Shown: positions 47,701 to 58,189, counted from the stretch's first letter. The stretch is DNA of 64,000 nt from Neodiprion pinetum (GCF_021155775.2 NC_060233.1:30969077-31033076); one strand, 5' to 3'. The notes: generated from the letters alone by a model not told the origin. Numbers and translations: made by a program.

Positions 47701-49330
47701 TCCCTGACAGTTGGACTCGGCCCGTCACCCCGAAGTCGGGACTGAGGTGGACGAGCCTCCCAAACCCCCGGTCACGGAACAGGGAAGAAATGGGACGCTA
47801 CTGGACTGGACACATCGTCCACTACCTACTTTTATATCGTTCGGGAAATAATGGGATTCCCATCATGAAGTGGATTTCCCTTGGGAGCGGTGGACATCGA
47901 TGCACGCGTCACGAGATCCTTTACCGTTCACTCTCCCTCTCGCTCGTTTCCTATATTTCTCTTTTTACCTCTGTCTCTCTCACTCTCTCACGTTCGGCCA
48001 ATCTATCTTGCACCTATTACGATATATATCACGTTCTTATTTGCCCAATTGAAACGCAATATTTATCATGAATATTGAGTTCTTTGAAATGAAAACTTAT
48101 ATTACTATAAGAGTTACTTCATAGAATTAACTTATTGTAAATGCACTTTAAGTTCAAGGGTATCTACTTCGAAACATAATAAGAATTACTGTTTCATTAC
48201 AGTCGCGTTTGTTGAAACAATTGAGAATAATTCCTTACAGATATTTCCATGTATAAAGCTATATTATAATTAAAAAATGATGTGTCATCGTAAACATTAG
48301 CAGTTCTTCATTTAACTCATTTGGCCCGGCATCAATGGTGTGCGGTTAATTCACGATAACATACTTGTGAATTATTTTGGTGTTTCAATTCTCATGAGAG
48401 AAAATGAAAAGACAATCCACATCGCGACATTAAATAACTCATAATCATCTGCTTATTCCTATCAATGAAGAACTCAACAATACATCATTGAACTAATTCA
48501 GCCATTATCATTAAAATTTTATGAAACTGTGGAAGCTATAGTTTTTCATTTGAATTAAGAGAACCAGTTTTACCTAATGGCGTTTCAAAGTATACTGGTT
48601 CCCATAAAGATACCTGTAGTACTACGAAACTCCTATAACTCCAGAGAGAGGTTTTTTGATTTTTCAACCCTAAAATGGAACATTTGACTAATTATTCTTC
48701 TGGCAGTCCTTACTTGCTATTTTTACACGTTTTTTGAAGCACACCACTATAAAGAAGAATCGTTGATCATTTATCAACCCAATATCCCGTATGGGTCCTC
48801 AAGATTACATTGTTCTATTCATCTATGGTTATCAATATTGTATTAATTTTACTTGTAGTACTGGCATGAAATTCCCTTGGATATTCAATTATCGATCAAA
48901 CTCATGATAAAGCATTGACCCACTCAATTTCGTTGACTTACTATATTCTTCTTCCTTAACGTTTTCGCCCAATAAATGTAAATTCTAGTCGGTTAACTCT
49001 TTGAAAATTTCGCCTGGTCAAGACAATTACGCAAACGGTAGTGAATGTTTGGTTGCGGACCACCAGGCGTTAACGCAGCTCAATCGGACACCAACTCCAT
49101 TTCCTATAAGTGCGTACAATTCTCGTACGCAGGCGTAGAAATCCGAGAGAAAAAGCATTCATGCATGCTCAACTACACACACTCAACTTCACATTCAAGA
49201 TTCGAGGCAAACCGAATGAGCTTAGGTTAGGTTCAATTTTAAGCATTGAGTAAAATGTATTAGCCGTAAATTGAAGTGCCGTAAAAAACACGGAAACAGA
49301 GTATAAGGTCTGCAGCATTAGTATACCATC
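44740..49330. other. Non-coding stretch upstream of mRpL3
   Basis: No gene recognised. A CT-repeat and C-rich segment occupies 44740-44960, and a second GC-rich patch lies at 46480-46800. Bases 48060-49030 are AT-rich. The frame around 45401-45555 reads rather protein-like and meets GTGAGT at 45558, and a minus-strand frame at 45849-46049 is similar, but neither has a recognisable family or partner exons. Confidence 0.5.
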
Positions 49331-49337
49331 ATCAGGC

Positions 49338-51701
49338 ATGGCTGGGCTGCTCAAGTCATTTGCCAACCTGCAAATATCCTGCAAATTTCTCCACCCTAGG
49401 TAAGTTGCGTACGAATTACTGGTGCGACTACGATTTATAGGTTACGTAGTGCCCGGTTAACCGCAAAGTTTCAAACATTATCATTTTCTCCCAGGGTTGA
49501 AGCCATCACAGTACCTTCAAGAGGCAGAAAACATTTAAACTATTGGCCAAGGAAACGCAATCCTATATGGTTGACAAAACAAACTCGCGTGGCAAGTATC
49601 GCATCTCTACCTAGTAATAAGTGATCCTGCTAGAATAGTTACGCAGGACGTAATACTGTATCCCAAGACGAGTCGTTATCTTTATTTTCTCTCTTCTGCA
49701 TATTCTCATCAAATTCATCATTTGATTGAATCTTGTTCAATAGCAATACAATGAAAACCTTACCGCCGACAATGCCCGGTTCATCAAAGAAGTCGTTGAT
49801 ACCAAATATAGTAACTCTGAACTCAGTCTGGGTATCGCTGGGTCCTTACGTACATCGCCTCTCAAAGTTGAGCCAATTGAACCTAAAGCAGAATGGCAAC
49901 CATCCTATCGACGCACTGGTGTCATTGCTAAAAAAATTGGAATCTATCCACTGTGGCTGAAAAATGGAAAAAGAGTTTTCACCACTCTTTTACAGGTAGA
50001 GTGTATGCTGCTTAAGTAAGAAGTTATCTTCAACACTACACAATTGTTACAGGTCTGGTGAACAAAAAGAAAAAAAATCCAAAGAAAATTTATGAAGATT
50101 CTGCATCTTACTATGTAGTTTCTCTTAAAGCTCAGTTTCCATGGAGTGAACTTATTTTCCAATCAGTACTTTTTACTAGAGTTCATTAACACCATGATTT
50201 GTAAGTTGTTAGTAAGTAAAAGGAAACATACTCGAGCACTTCATGACCCAATAGGATAGAAATCTTTCATTGTTAAACTTGTTTTATTGTATCTTGTATC
50301 TTGTACATCCTCCATACTTCATCATTTTGAAAGTAATTGTTTAATTAGGCACTAATGAAAACTAGAGTTATAATATGTAGCAGAAATATTCCAATTCTAT
50401 ACTTCAGAATCGAATTGTGCAAAGTATTTTGTTGTTGACATAAAATTTTTAAAATGACATAATTATTGAACCCTTGACAATCTGATTATTCTCCAGGTGC
50501 TGGATAATCATGTGGTACGATACATACCGCCAGAAGACTACAAGCCAATACTGTTCAAGCGTAAGCACAAAAATAACCCTAGGCAGGAAAGATTAGGTTG
50601 CCTTGTGGTTGGTTCCGACAGCTGTGACCCTCAAAAGGTAAGAATTATTGCTGTATCTGTTTCACACATTTTATGAAAAATGTAAACATCTTTTAGGTGC
50701 CGATAACAAAACATTTTTCATTCATTACGTTTACAGTTCACCAAGGAATATTGCGGCCTCTTTACTGACTCCGGCGTTATGCCTAAGCGTGTATTAACTA
50801 GGTTCCGCGTCTCACCCGAAGCAGCGCTAGCACCTGGTACACCACTCGTTGCTGCACATTACAAGCCCGGACAAATTGTTGATATCAGAGGCAAGACGTA
50901 GGTGTTTTTATCGCTTTATCCATTTCAGATTCGACTAAACGTAAATCAGAATTGAAAGCATCTGCATTTTTTTTTTATCCAAACTCAGTATTTTGAATAA
51001 CAAATATAGTTTTTCATGTTCGTGATTTATCTGTTCTAAGTATTGCAATATATAATGACTACTTTGTCTTTAATTTTAGGTTTTCTTCATTCATTAAATC
51101 TTCAGACCCTCACTCTTCATTATAATAAGTGTTTTAAAATTAGTAGCGAAATAACTTGTTTCTTTATTTTCACGTTTGGGCAGTATCGACCGTGGTTTTC
51201 AAGGAGTATGCAAACGGTGGGGATTCAAAGGTGGTCCAGCCTCGCATGGTGTGACAAAAACCCATAGAAGACCTGGAAATATTGGTGGTGGTGGTGAAAA
51301 GGGTCGCGTATGGCCCGGAACGAAAATGCCGGGTCACATGGGTAATCGTATGCGGATACACAAGGGTGCCAAGGTATGATCGTCATTGAATTCTGAATAG
51401 TTTTTTTCAGCCGTCTCTGTAATGACATTCGAAATACAAAATTAACTGTTTTATTTATCCACAGATCCTTCGAATCAATACAAAATATAACGTATTATGG
51501 ATTCATGGTATTTCTATTCCCGGTGAAACAAACTCATTCGTTTCCATATATGACACAATTTTGCCGCTGAGGAGGCTGAAAGAATCACCAAGTTTTCCAA
51601 CTTATTTACCCACAGCGGACGAACCTTTACCAGAAGAATTGTTTTGCGATGAGTTGCATCCCTTTACAGAACCCACTATTCAATTTAGTGAAGAATCGTA
51701 A
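49338..51701 (+). CDS. mRpL3: Mitochondrial ribosomal protein L3 (uL3m), 7 exons
   Basis: This is a structural protein of the large mitoribosomal subunit, near the peptidyl transferase centre. Exons are 49338-49399, 49495-49591, 49744-49995, 50497-50637, 50737-50897, 51184-51373 and 51465-51701, giving 379 residues with phases that agree. Residues 1 to about 40 are basic and hydroxylated, fitting a mitochondrial targeting sequence. The uL3 core runs from about residue 118. It includes APGTPLVAAHYKPGQ, the conserved GFQGVCKRWGFKGGPASHG segment, THRRPG and GRVWPGTKMPGHMGN. The tail ends SFPTYLPTADEPLPEELF, as in animal homologues. The start was chosen because its exon supplies a targeting peptide and ends in AG|GTAAGT. 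The second intron appears to start with GC (GCAAGT at 49592) rather than GT; using the alternative GTGGCA donor would drop one valine. No AATAAA was seen just downstream. Confidence 0.95.
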
Positions 51702-51846
51702 TACGTGTATTTTATTATGTTAGGAAAATACAGATAATATCGACTGTCTTATGCAAATATTTTATATTCCAGTCTTGTCTACCAAATTTTTATTGCGTTT
51801 CCGAAACTTAAAAATAACCTTACTATACGCAACCCGCATAATTTTC

Positions 51847-52219
51847 TCATGCTTGGCTTCGGAACATGCTAATGGATACCGAGAGGTAGTGCCACTGACA
51901 AGGGGTGGCGATTCGATGAACTACTTTTACCGAGCGCACAGAGAAGCCGGGAGACCTGGGGATCACTATAAATGTGTTCTGTATCAATCGCTGCTTTCCG
52001 GATGCTAAATACGGCAGAGCATTGATCGCTTACCGACGATACACCTCGAAAGTTAGTTCCAAAAAGCCGTTTCGGATCAGAGGGAGTTACAAAATCTAGA
52101 TGAGAAAAAACGCAGCGTGTGAAAAGATGGTGTTCACGGTGTAATGTGTATTTAGTATTGAGAGCGACATAACCTAAAGATTGCATTGGAACTTTGAAAA
52201 TCGACTGTCGTAATTTCAT
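51847..52219 (-). CDS. Uncertain small minus-strand gene between mRpL3 and mRpS34
   Basis: A minus-strand frame starts at ATG 52219-52217 and runs 62 codons to GTAAGC at 52033-52028, a strong donor. The N-terminus (MKLRQSIFKVPMQSLGY) is basic and amphipathic, possibly mitochondrial. One acceptor (GTCAG, exon 51847-51894) gives a 77-residue protein. Another (CCCCAG further upstream) would give about 90 residues. Without splicing the frame reaches 116 residues. AATAAA sites on this strand lie at 51789-51794 and 51711-51716. The ATG is 115 bases from the mRpS34 start, so a shared bidirectional promoter is plausible. I do not recognise the protein. It may be an untranslated divergent transcript or chance. 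Confidence 0.3.
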
Positions 52220-52334
52220 TTTAAGTTCTCATTGGTAGAATAACGCTCGAGAGTCTATGTGGGTCTGAAAAAATTGCACTTATTTAATAATCTACGAACA
52301 TCTTCTGAGTTTACGATAAATCAATTCTTTCACA
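52220..52334. promoter_or_regulatory. 5' flank of mRpS34, possibly bidirectional
   Basis: The 115 bases upstream of the mRpS34 ATG contain no TATA box. They carry ATTGG (reverse CCAAT) at about 52230-52234. The compact spacing suggests the promoter overlaps this segment and the minus-strand frame beyond it. Confidence 0.35.
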
Positions 52335-53013
52335 ATGCCGATAAAATATATTGGTAGAACAACAGATTTCAAAGGTAAATCGCTATGGGAGATTGTTGGA
52401 AATTTGAAGAACGGTGGCATTGGACGTATCGTTGCCAGACAAATGTTTGAAAGATACCCTGAGCCCTCTTTCATAAAAATTCTCAAAGTCGAAGCACTGC
52501 CCTACGAGGTAAGCAATGACTGAAAACTATGAACCAACTTGACTTAATCCTATCAGCACAATATTTTTTGGACAGACTTAAGTTTTTACAGATCATTTTT
52601 GACCTCTCTTACTTGCACAGGAACCTCGCAAGGTCAGCGTCTTGGTGGAACGAACGTTTCGTGGAGTTAAATTTGACAGACCTGTTCTCATAAGAGCGGC
52701 ATCTTACAAATCAGACTACCAATTGATTCCCAAAGATCAGGAGGCCGCGTACTGTAAGATTGAAAAACCTAGAACGATGTCAATTTTGGCACGGACATGT
52801 GACTATCCACCACTCTACAAAGAGATGCTAATCCGCAAAATGAAAGCTAAAGGAACTCCAATAACAGAAGAACTGAAGCTTGAAATTCAACACACAACCT
52901 CTACTAATAAGTTTGCAAGGGTCGCTGAAGAGGGAGAAACTCCAACAGTCAACATGACTATAGACATTGGGCCAACATGCTCGCCACGGCTCTATGAAAA
53001 TGTAAAACAGTAG
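52335..53013 (+). CDS. mRpS34: Mitochondrial ribosomal protein S34 (mS34), 2 exons
   Basis: This is a metazoan-specific component of the small mitoribosomal subunit. Exons are 52335-52508 and 52621-53013, joined in phase 0 (GAG|GTAAGC, then GCACAG|GAA), giving 188 residues, close to the usual length for insects. The N-terminal MPIKYIGRTTDFKGKSLWEI is highly characteristic of the family. So are GNLKNGGIGRIVARQMFERY and YPEPSFIKILKVE in exon 1. Exon 2 continues with RKVSVLVERTFRG and a basic, helical C-terminal half. There is no classic cleavable presequence, as expected for this family. The gene follows mRpL3 in the same direction after about 630 bases. Confidence 0.95.
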
Positions 53014-53057
53014 CTTAGATTGTGAAAATTTTGTTTGTTATTAAGTCACTAGTTGTA

Positions 53058-53063
53058 AATAAA
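53058..53063 (+). terminator. Poly(A) signal of mRpS34
   Basis: AATAAA 45 bases after the mRpS34 stop codon. It lies just 30 bases from the opposing signal of the IQCK-like gene. Confidence 0.8.
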
Positions 53064-53092
53064 CGCTCGACTAACGTGCGAGTATGAAGTTT

Positions 53093-53098
53093 TTTATT
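53093..53098 (-). terminator. Poly(A) signal of the IQCK-like gene
   Basis: AATAAA on the minus strand (TTTATT on the + strand), about 217 bases after the predicted stop at 53315-53317. Cleavage would fall near or inside the end of the mRpS34 transcript. Confidence 0.65.
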
Positions 53099-53314
53099 GC
53101 TCGTGCGTATTTCTTCGGTTAAAATATATTAATTTAAATGCATTGTACACGATATTACTTCACAACGAATTGCGACAGTATTATTTTGTAATTTTTTGGT
53201 GCCATTGTGATCTGTAACGTTGACAAGGTTCAGCGTTTCTCTCGCGCTTTCGTTTTTCCAAAAGTTCCGAATCTAATAATGATATTACAGTCAACTGCGT
53301 GTTAAACGAAAATT

Positions 53315-54869
53315 TCAAACGTTACCAAAAAAATCAATAGACAACTTACAACTTATGCCCAAATCTGCCGCTTGTTGTTCAGTCTCTGCAATAATTGCCT
53401 GCAAATAATTAATAGCAATTAAATTCGAATTTTAACTCAGCCCATAAATGTAAATTTTAAAATGCCTAAAAATTTGGAAACTCTCCTGGTAATATTTTTC
53501 TGAAACCAGAATCTCTCCGAGAAAGTCCTAAGACACTGTTTTAAAGTTGGTCAGAGATTTTACAAAAGCGGTTACGCTTTTGAATATGTTTAAACGATGA
53601 TGATCTTCTCTTAAATAATTATTCCGACAGAAAACACCGGAAAAAAATCATAATTATCTTTTTCCTTTCTCAGAATTGCTGAAAAATCTGGTTTTCCAAG
53701 TTTTTGTAAACGAAATTTCCCATGGCTGGCAGTACCTTCCAAAATAGACGCATTTCTTGCACATCTTCCTGTTTTCTCACCAGCCAACCCCGGACCCATT
53801 TTTGAATAATCAGAGCACCATCTTCTTGTGTCCACAGCCAAGATTTCGGGAAAATCGGCCTTGGACTGTTCATTATACATATATACATTTCAAACCTGAT
53901 CACGAATCGAGTATCTGATGTCCAATGACATACTGTGTACGTAGTAACCATGGTATATTTAAGTTCTATAGCAAATTTGAATGTGAAACAGTAAATTTAA
54001 ATTTGATTTTTTGATGAACCATTGAACAGATTTTTCTTAGGTATTTCAATAAGTTTTACCGTGTAAAATACCGTCAAACACGAAACGCTGGCCCTATCTT
54101 ACCCCCAACCCTACTGGCTGGTTTCCAGCACAACTGGGTTCCCAATTCTTTCCGTAGTACAGTTAAATTGTAATTCATGTTGTTAGGTGGTTTGTAAAAT
54201 GAAGCAATGATCACGCCATTATTACGTCGTCACTAACTTTGACTTTAACCAGAGTCTAAAGGGTGGAATACTGAAAACCTCCAACCAATTCTGCAATCTT
54301 CTAGGATGACGAGGATTACTGTTCCACAAAATTTCAGCGAGAAAGTCAAGTCCGTTGAATCGACATTTTTGAATCTGAAATTCAAAGCAAAAATCATCGC
54401 ATTTCTTGTGCAATAAACACAAATAAGCATCTGCATTGTAGTTGAAAAAAAGAAAGTCAAACCTCAGCCCTTGACTCACACAAAGAGCGTCCCACTCCTG
54501 AGCTTGCATCAGCATCGTTCTCATCGCCGGAAGCAGAAGAGGAAATATTTTCTGGTCGAGAAAATCGGCAGGACTATCCTGCGGCTTGCCTGCTGGTTCC
54601 GAAGCATTTCTCTCCTTAATCCACTCCCTGTAAGGTGCAGTTTTCTCTTCTGATTGTCGCAGTATGCTTTCCCAGAGTGAAACGTTCACCACTTCGACCT
54701 CGTCGTCGCTGTCCAGACTGGAGTCCTTACTGCTCTTGGAGTCGAATCCGCACGGGTTCGGACCGCAGATGCATTCTTTGTCATCCTGTTCATCTTCATC
54801 GCAAGAAAGGCTCCTGAGTTCTGCGGGCGAAGGAGTGAAAAAACTAAATAATTGGCTGTTCTGACACAT
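53315..54869 (-). CDS. IQCK: IQ motif-containing protein K-like, 4 exons
   Basis: Exons, in transcript order, are 54869-54480, 54374-54238, 53865-53736 and 53398-53315, giving 246 residues (the human protein is about 287). Splice sites are TGT|GTGAGT..TTTCAG, AA|GTTAGT..AACAG and AAG|GTACTG..TTGCAG. Removing the first intron restores an ungapped fit to vertebrate IQCK. Residues 64-90 match the LWE-containing N-terminal region. Residues 102-150 form a Dpy-30-like helical pair (FLDQKIFPLLLPAM, then LDFLAEILWNSNP). Then come FSIPP and PRP. A perfect IQ motif for calmodulin lies around I196-Q197, R201-G202 and R206. The last 27 residues are helical. IQCK proteins are associated with cilia or flagella. 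The 5' end is uncertain: a strong acceptor (CTTCGCCCGCAG, ending at 54831) suggests an upstream exon may replace residues 1-13. Confidence 0.85.
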
Positions 54870-55223
54870 GATAACCGTTTCATCAGATTACTGCACTATT
54901 GCTAAATACTATGAAGATCGTAGCAGTTGAAAAAATCGATTTAAATCTGTCGCTCAATTTTCAAACATGTTTTGTTCCCCGTAAAAATGTACATTATACA
55001 CACCCGTTTGATATATTGACCATCTTGCGTATCAAAATTCTTGGAAATATTGAAGCTGCTCTAAATAGGCTTCGCCAAATGTGCCCATCGCACTAAATTG
55101 CTAAGTGATGAAGAAGAAAAATATCGAACGGACCAGGATGGAAAAATAACATCATATTTCAACGCTATGAATGCCAGCATACGTGTGACACAAATTCCAA
55201 CTGAAAACCATACAAGCTTTTAA
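54870..55223. promoter_or_regulatory. Shared divergent 5' region of the IQCK-like and unknown genes
   Basis: The two genes read away from each other with 354 bases between predicted start codons. No TATA box or X-box was seen. A 65-codon + strand open frame (54899-55096) lies here. It reads fairly protein-like near its end (NIEAALNRLRQMCPSH), but it has no recognised family and may be an upstream frame or chance. Confidence 0.4.
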
Positions 55224-56075
55224 ATGCAGAGCTGCCAAAATTCTTGTCCGAAGTTAAGAGCTCAAGCTAGCGCAGCCTCCAGTTCCGTGAACGCCGAGGA
55301 GGCAGAAAGTACGTGTTTCAAAGCTAGGTACTTCGTTCAGTATAACACTCTACCTTACTTCAGAACCACATCTTGATGGAGCTCAAAAAGATGCGGTAAA
55401 AGGAATAATAAACAATCGCCGAAGTCCGTCGCAGAGTCAGAAATCAGTGCAAATCGCGGGAGTCGCCGCAGTCCAGAAAACAGACTCACAGAGCACCAAG
55501 AGTAGCGATAAGTCAGTGCCAATCGTCGGGGTCACTGCAGTCCAGGAAACAGACTCACGGAGCACCAAAAGTAGCACCAAGCCGGATTCGAGGAGTCAGG
55601 AGAACCGTAGCCCCGTTCAACAGATTCCTCAAGTATCTGAACGGTCGTCAAAAAACAGCGAAATGTCTTCCAGAGACCGAGCTTCGCCTTCCGCAGCAGC
55701 TCAGGGTGCTCAGTGGGATCCAAATTCACACGATCCATGTCCTCCGACTTGTCCCATGGCCATGGCTAGAGGTAAGCCTTTCATTTCCATCCGAGCTTGG
55801 GAGCTTTCGATTTGATGAAAGATTGACATTTAACAATAAGTTTAAATTCAGAACGAGCGGCAAAAAAGGCTCAGATGCGACAAGAAAGATTGGACGATTA
55901 TTTGCTGAACAAGGGCTTCAGCTACTTCGATGATCTCTGTACCTGCACCTCGATTTGCGTTTATAATCAACTAAGAAGAGACAAGTTCGTAATTGACGTA
56001 TTAAAGGCCGCGTGCTTGTTTGGCCTCGGTATTAAGCTCTGTGAAGAATTGGATGCCTGGAATGCAATCGAATAA
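55224..56075 (+). CDS. Unrecognised 238-residue protein with internal tandem repeat, 3 exons
   Basis: Exons are 55224-55308, 55364-55771 and 55852-56075. Both introns are short (55 and 80 bases), lie in phase 1, have donors GTACGT and GTAAGC and acceptors ending TTCAG, and the frame stays open throughout. I do not recognise the family. Residues 1-29 are Ser/Ala/Cys-rich. Residues 30-145 are hydrophilic and probably disordered, with two 23-residue repeats (56-78 and 79-101; core GV.AVQ.TDS.STKSS). Residues about 145-164 carry WDPNSHDPCPPTCPMAMAR. Residues 165-238 are a charged helix (RERAAKKAQMRQERLDDYLL) followed by a Cys-containing, more hydrophobic end (VLKAACLFGLGIKLCEELDAW). The conserved-looking part is probably the C-terminal 90 residues. 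Divergent pairing with the IQCK-like gene hints at shared (ciliary or testis) expression; this is inference. Confidence 0.7.
55444..55581 (+). repeat. 69-bp in-frame tandem duplication (2 units)
   Basis: Unit one is 55444-55512 and unit two is 55513-55581, with an exact period of 69 bases (23 codons). The units share long identical blocks such as GCAGTCCAG and AAACAGACTCAC, with about a dozen substitutions. The duplication lies in the disordered part of the unknown protein. Confidence 0.85.
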
Positions 56076-56115
56076 TCGTTGCAATGAACGTACGATAAAA
56101 TGTTCGTGCAACGAA

Positions 56116-56277
56116 AATAAAACAAAAATTCGGATAGGGAAAAAGGGCGAGAAAAACGTAACTCAAAAAACTAAAAGGAATCGAACAATTCAATACTTAA
56201 TGCAATGTTATTAATTATGTTGACAATTTTTTGTTACATGTATCCACAATTCACAAACAATTAGCACCAAGAATAAA
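56116..56277 (+). terminator. Poly(A) signals of the unknown gene
   Basis: AATAAA occurs at 56116-56121, 41 bases after the stop codon, and again at 56272-56277. Either could define the 3' end. The ZP gene ends on the opposite strand at 56487. Confidence 0.6.
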
Positions 56278-56486
56278 AATAGTCATTCTCATTTACGGTT
56301 AGTCAATTAAATTAAAGCGGGGATCTTATGTCGCAGCGAGTGAATTCCCATCATCATCTGTACTTCAACCTATACTAGAAAGATGAAAATACAGCCTCAG
56401 TGCGATTGCGAATGCATTTTATCAGAATTTTCTACAAAAGTGTCCATAACTCAGTCTGCTACCACAATTTGCGGTAAAAATGATAC

Positions 56487-58135
56487 TTATTTCCTTGTCA
56501 CCGATCTCTGCTTCAGCAACGTCTTGACAACACAGAGCAAGCCAACGCTGATCACAAGAACGAAGATGGTCAAGACGTAGGGTACGATCAGCTGAGCATC
56601 GTCCGGTCTATAAGTTCTCGAATCGTTTTCCGGTGCTCTTTTGACTACCTTGAAAGCAATGTCACTCTGCCAGTCAGTGACATTGGCTTTGGCGTCCGTG
56701 TCGAGGCCAGTCGGACTCCTTGCTCGTCTTGTATGCTCCTTCGGACAGTTGAGACTGCAGTCCTCGCCCTCAAGACATCCCATCACCTTGACGCTGACTA
56801 CCATTTCGTCGGTCTCTTTCATGTTCTCGAACATGAATGCCTGAAAGACCAGGTAGCTCTCGAGCGGTGCCACCCTGTACTGACCGCTCGGTGATATTTC
56901 GGGAATCTCAGGATTGCGGCAACCCTCAGCATCCAGGATCCACAAACTGTTCATCACTCTCTGCTGCTGACGCGCCTCGATGTACTGAACGCTAACCTCG
57001 CCGATCCTCGAGTATTTCCACCCTGAAATTATTTCATCAAGTGTTAATTAACCCGTCTTCGATCACGGAATGCACACAAGTGACGGATACATTGACCTAC
57101 CGTCACCATCCCTGACCAAAGCTCGCAGCAGGATTTCTTCCCCAAGAACCACAGTTCCACCAGGCAGTATCTTGACGTCGAAAACGTTCTCGGAGTTGTA
57201 GGATTTCCGAAACAAACCGATGTCGGTCTGGAATGCATTCTTCAGACCCCCGGCAGCAACTCTCGGCGCCATTCTCGCAGCTCTGGAATGAACAAGTATT
57301 CAACAGTTCAATTGGTGACTGGAATTCAAGGTACAGGCTTTCGGACAAAGAGGATTGACGCTCACGTGTTCAAGGTCTTGACGTTGATCTGCGTTGTGTG
57401 CGAGGCGGTTTTATCCTGAGTCTTGCACTGGAGGGTGATCGTAGTGTCGTCCTTCAACCTGAGCCCAGAGATCGTTGGAAAGCGAACGGTCAAGCAAAAG
57501 AAGGTTCCCAAATCGGTCGAGCAGTCGGTTACGCCACAGTTCCAGAAATTCTCCTTCTCAAACCTGAGCCGATATTCACCCTTGACCTTAACGATCTTGC
57601 AGACATCGTTACTGATAGCGTCTATCAGAGGATGATCGGTATCCTTGAGTGCGGTCAAAGACGCCCGAAAGTACAAGTCCTGGCCCGAATAGTGGCAGGA
57701 CATGTCGTTCACCTTTATCGCCTCCGAAATCCTTGCGCCAGCGCCGAGCTTCAGGGTACTCTTAAAGTTCGATCTCTGACCGATCCTACCAGCGTAAGGA
57801 TGCAAAAAGTAGCGCCCTTCTCTGGCAACGTCTTTCCGTGGTGTCTGAAGATCGGTTCTCGTCGTTGGCCAAGTCGTGCTCAAATCGATGCTGGTCACAC
57901 TGTCGATAATGACCGGTGGCGTGGCCAAAGCCCGATTATCGACGACTTCCGGGAGCAAAGGGTCGCCCACTGGTTTGGGGGGAAGATAAACGGGGGCGTT
58001 TTCTCGCGAGGTGTTTGCCACTCGACGAAAATTTATCAGCACTGGTTCCTGGGGGGCGGTCTTTCCGTGCTCTAAAGTTCCGAGGCTGCAGCGCGCTGTC
58101 AATTCGAGGCAGAAGAGCGCGATGGCGAACCGCAT
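56487..58135 (-). CDS. Zona pellucida (ZP) domain transmembrane protein, 3 exons
   Basis: Exons, in transcript order, are 58135-57366, 57282-57101 and 57022-56487, giving 495 residues. Donors are AC|GTGAGC and ACG|GTAGGT; acceptors are TTCCAG and TTTCAG; phases 2 and 1 agree. Residues 1-19 form a signal peptide. Residues 20-120 are a low-complexity, proline-containing stretch. The ZP module spans about 125-415. ZP-N holds cysteines 147, 179, 200, 205, 214 and 237. ZP-C contains RKSYNSENVFDVKILPGG and cysteines 352, 400, 406 and 410. TRRARS at 415-420 is a furin-type cleavage site, and a hydrophobic helix follows at about 461-486 with a short basic tail. This is the build of insect apical ZP proteins that tether epidermis to cuticle. 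Cleavage at the furin site would release the polymerising ectodomain. I cannot assign it to a particular Drosophila ZP gene. Confidence 0.88.
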
Positions 58136-58189
58136 CGCGAATATCTGAGCGGAAATTGACGCCGAAGGGACAGTAAAAGCTCCGAGACG

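Noticed and set aside
49220..49235. TTAGGTTAGG, a telomere-like pentamer
   Set aside because: Only two units, within unique DNA upstream of mRpL3.
54899..55096. 65-codon + strand frame between the IQCK-like and unknown genes
   Set aside because: No recognised family, promoter or acceptor linking it to the downstream gene. Retained only as a note in the divergent region.
57398..58075. 225-codon + strand frame opposite the ZP gene
   Set aside because: It is antisense to the well-supported first ZP exon, whose frame, signal peptide, cysteines and splice sites are consistent.
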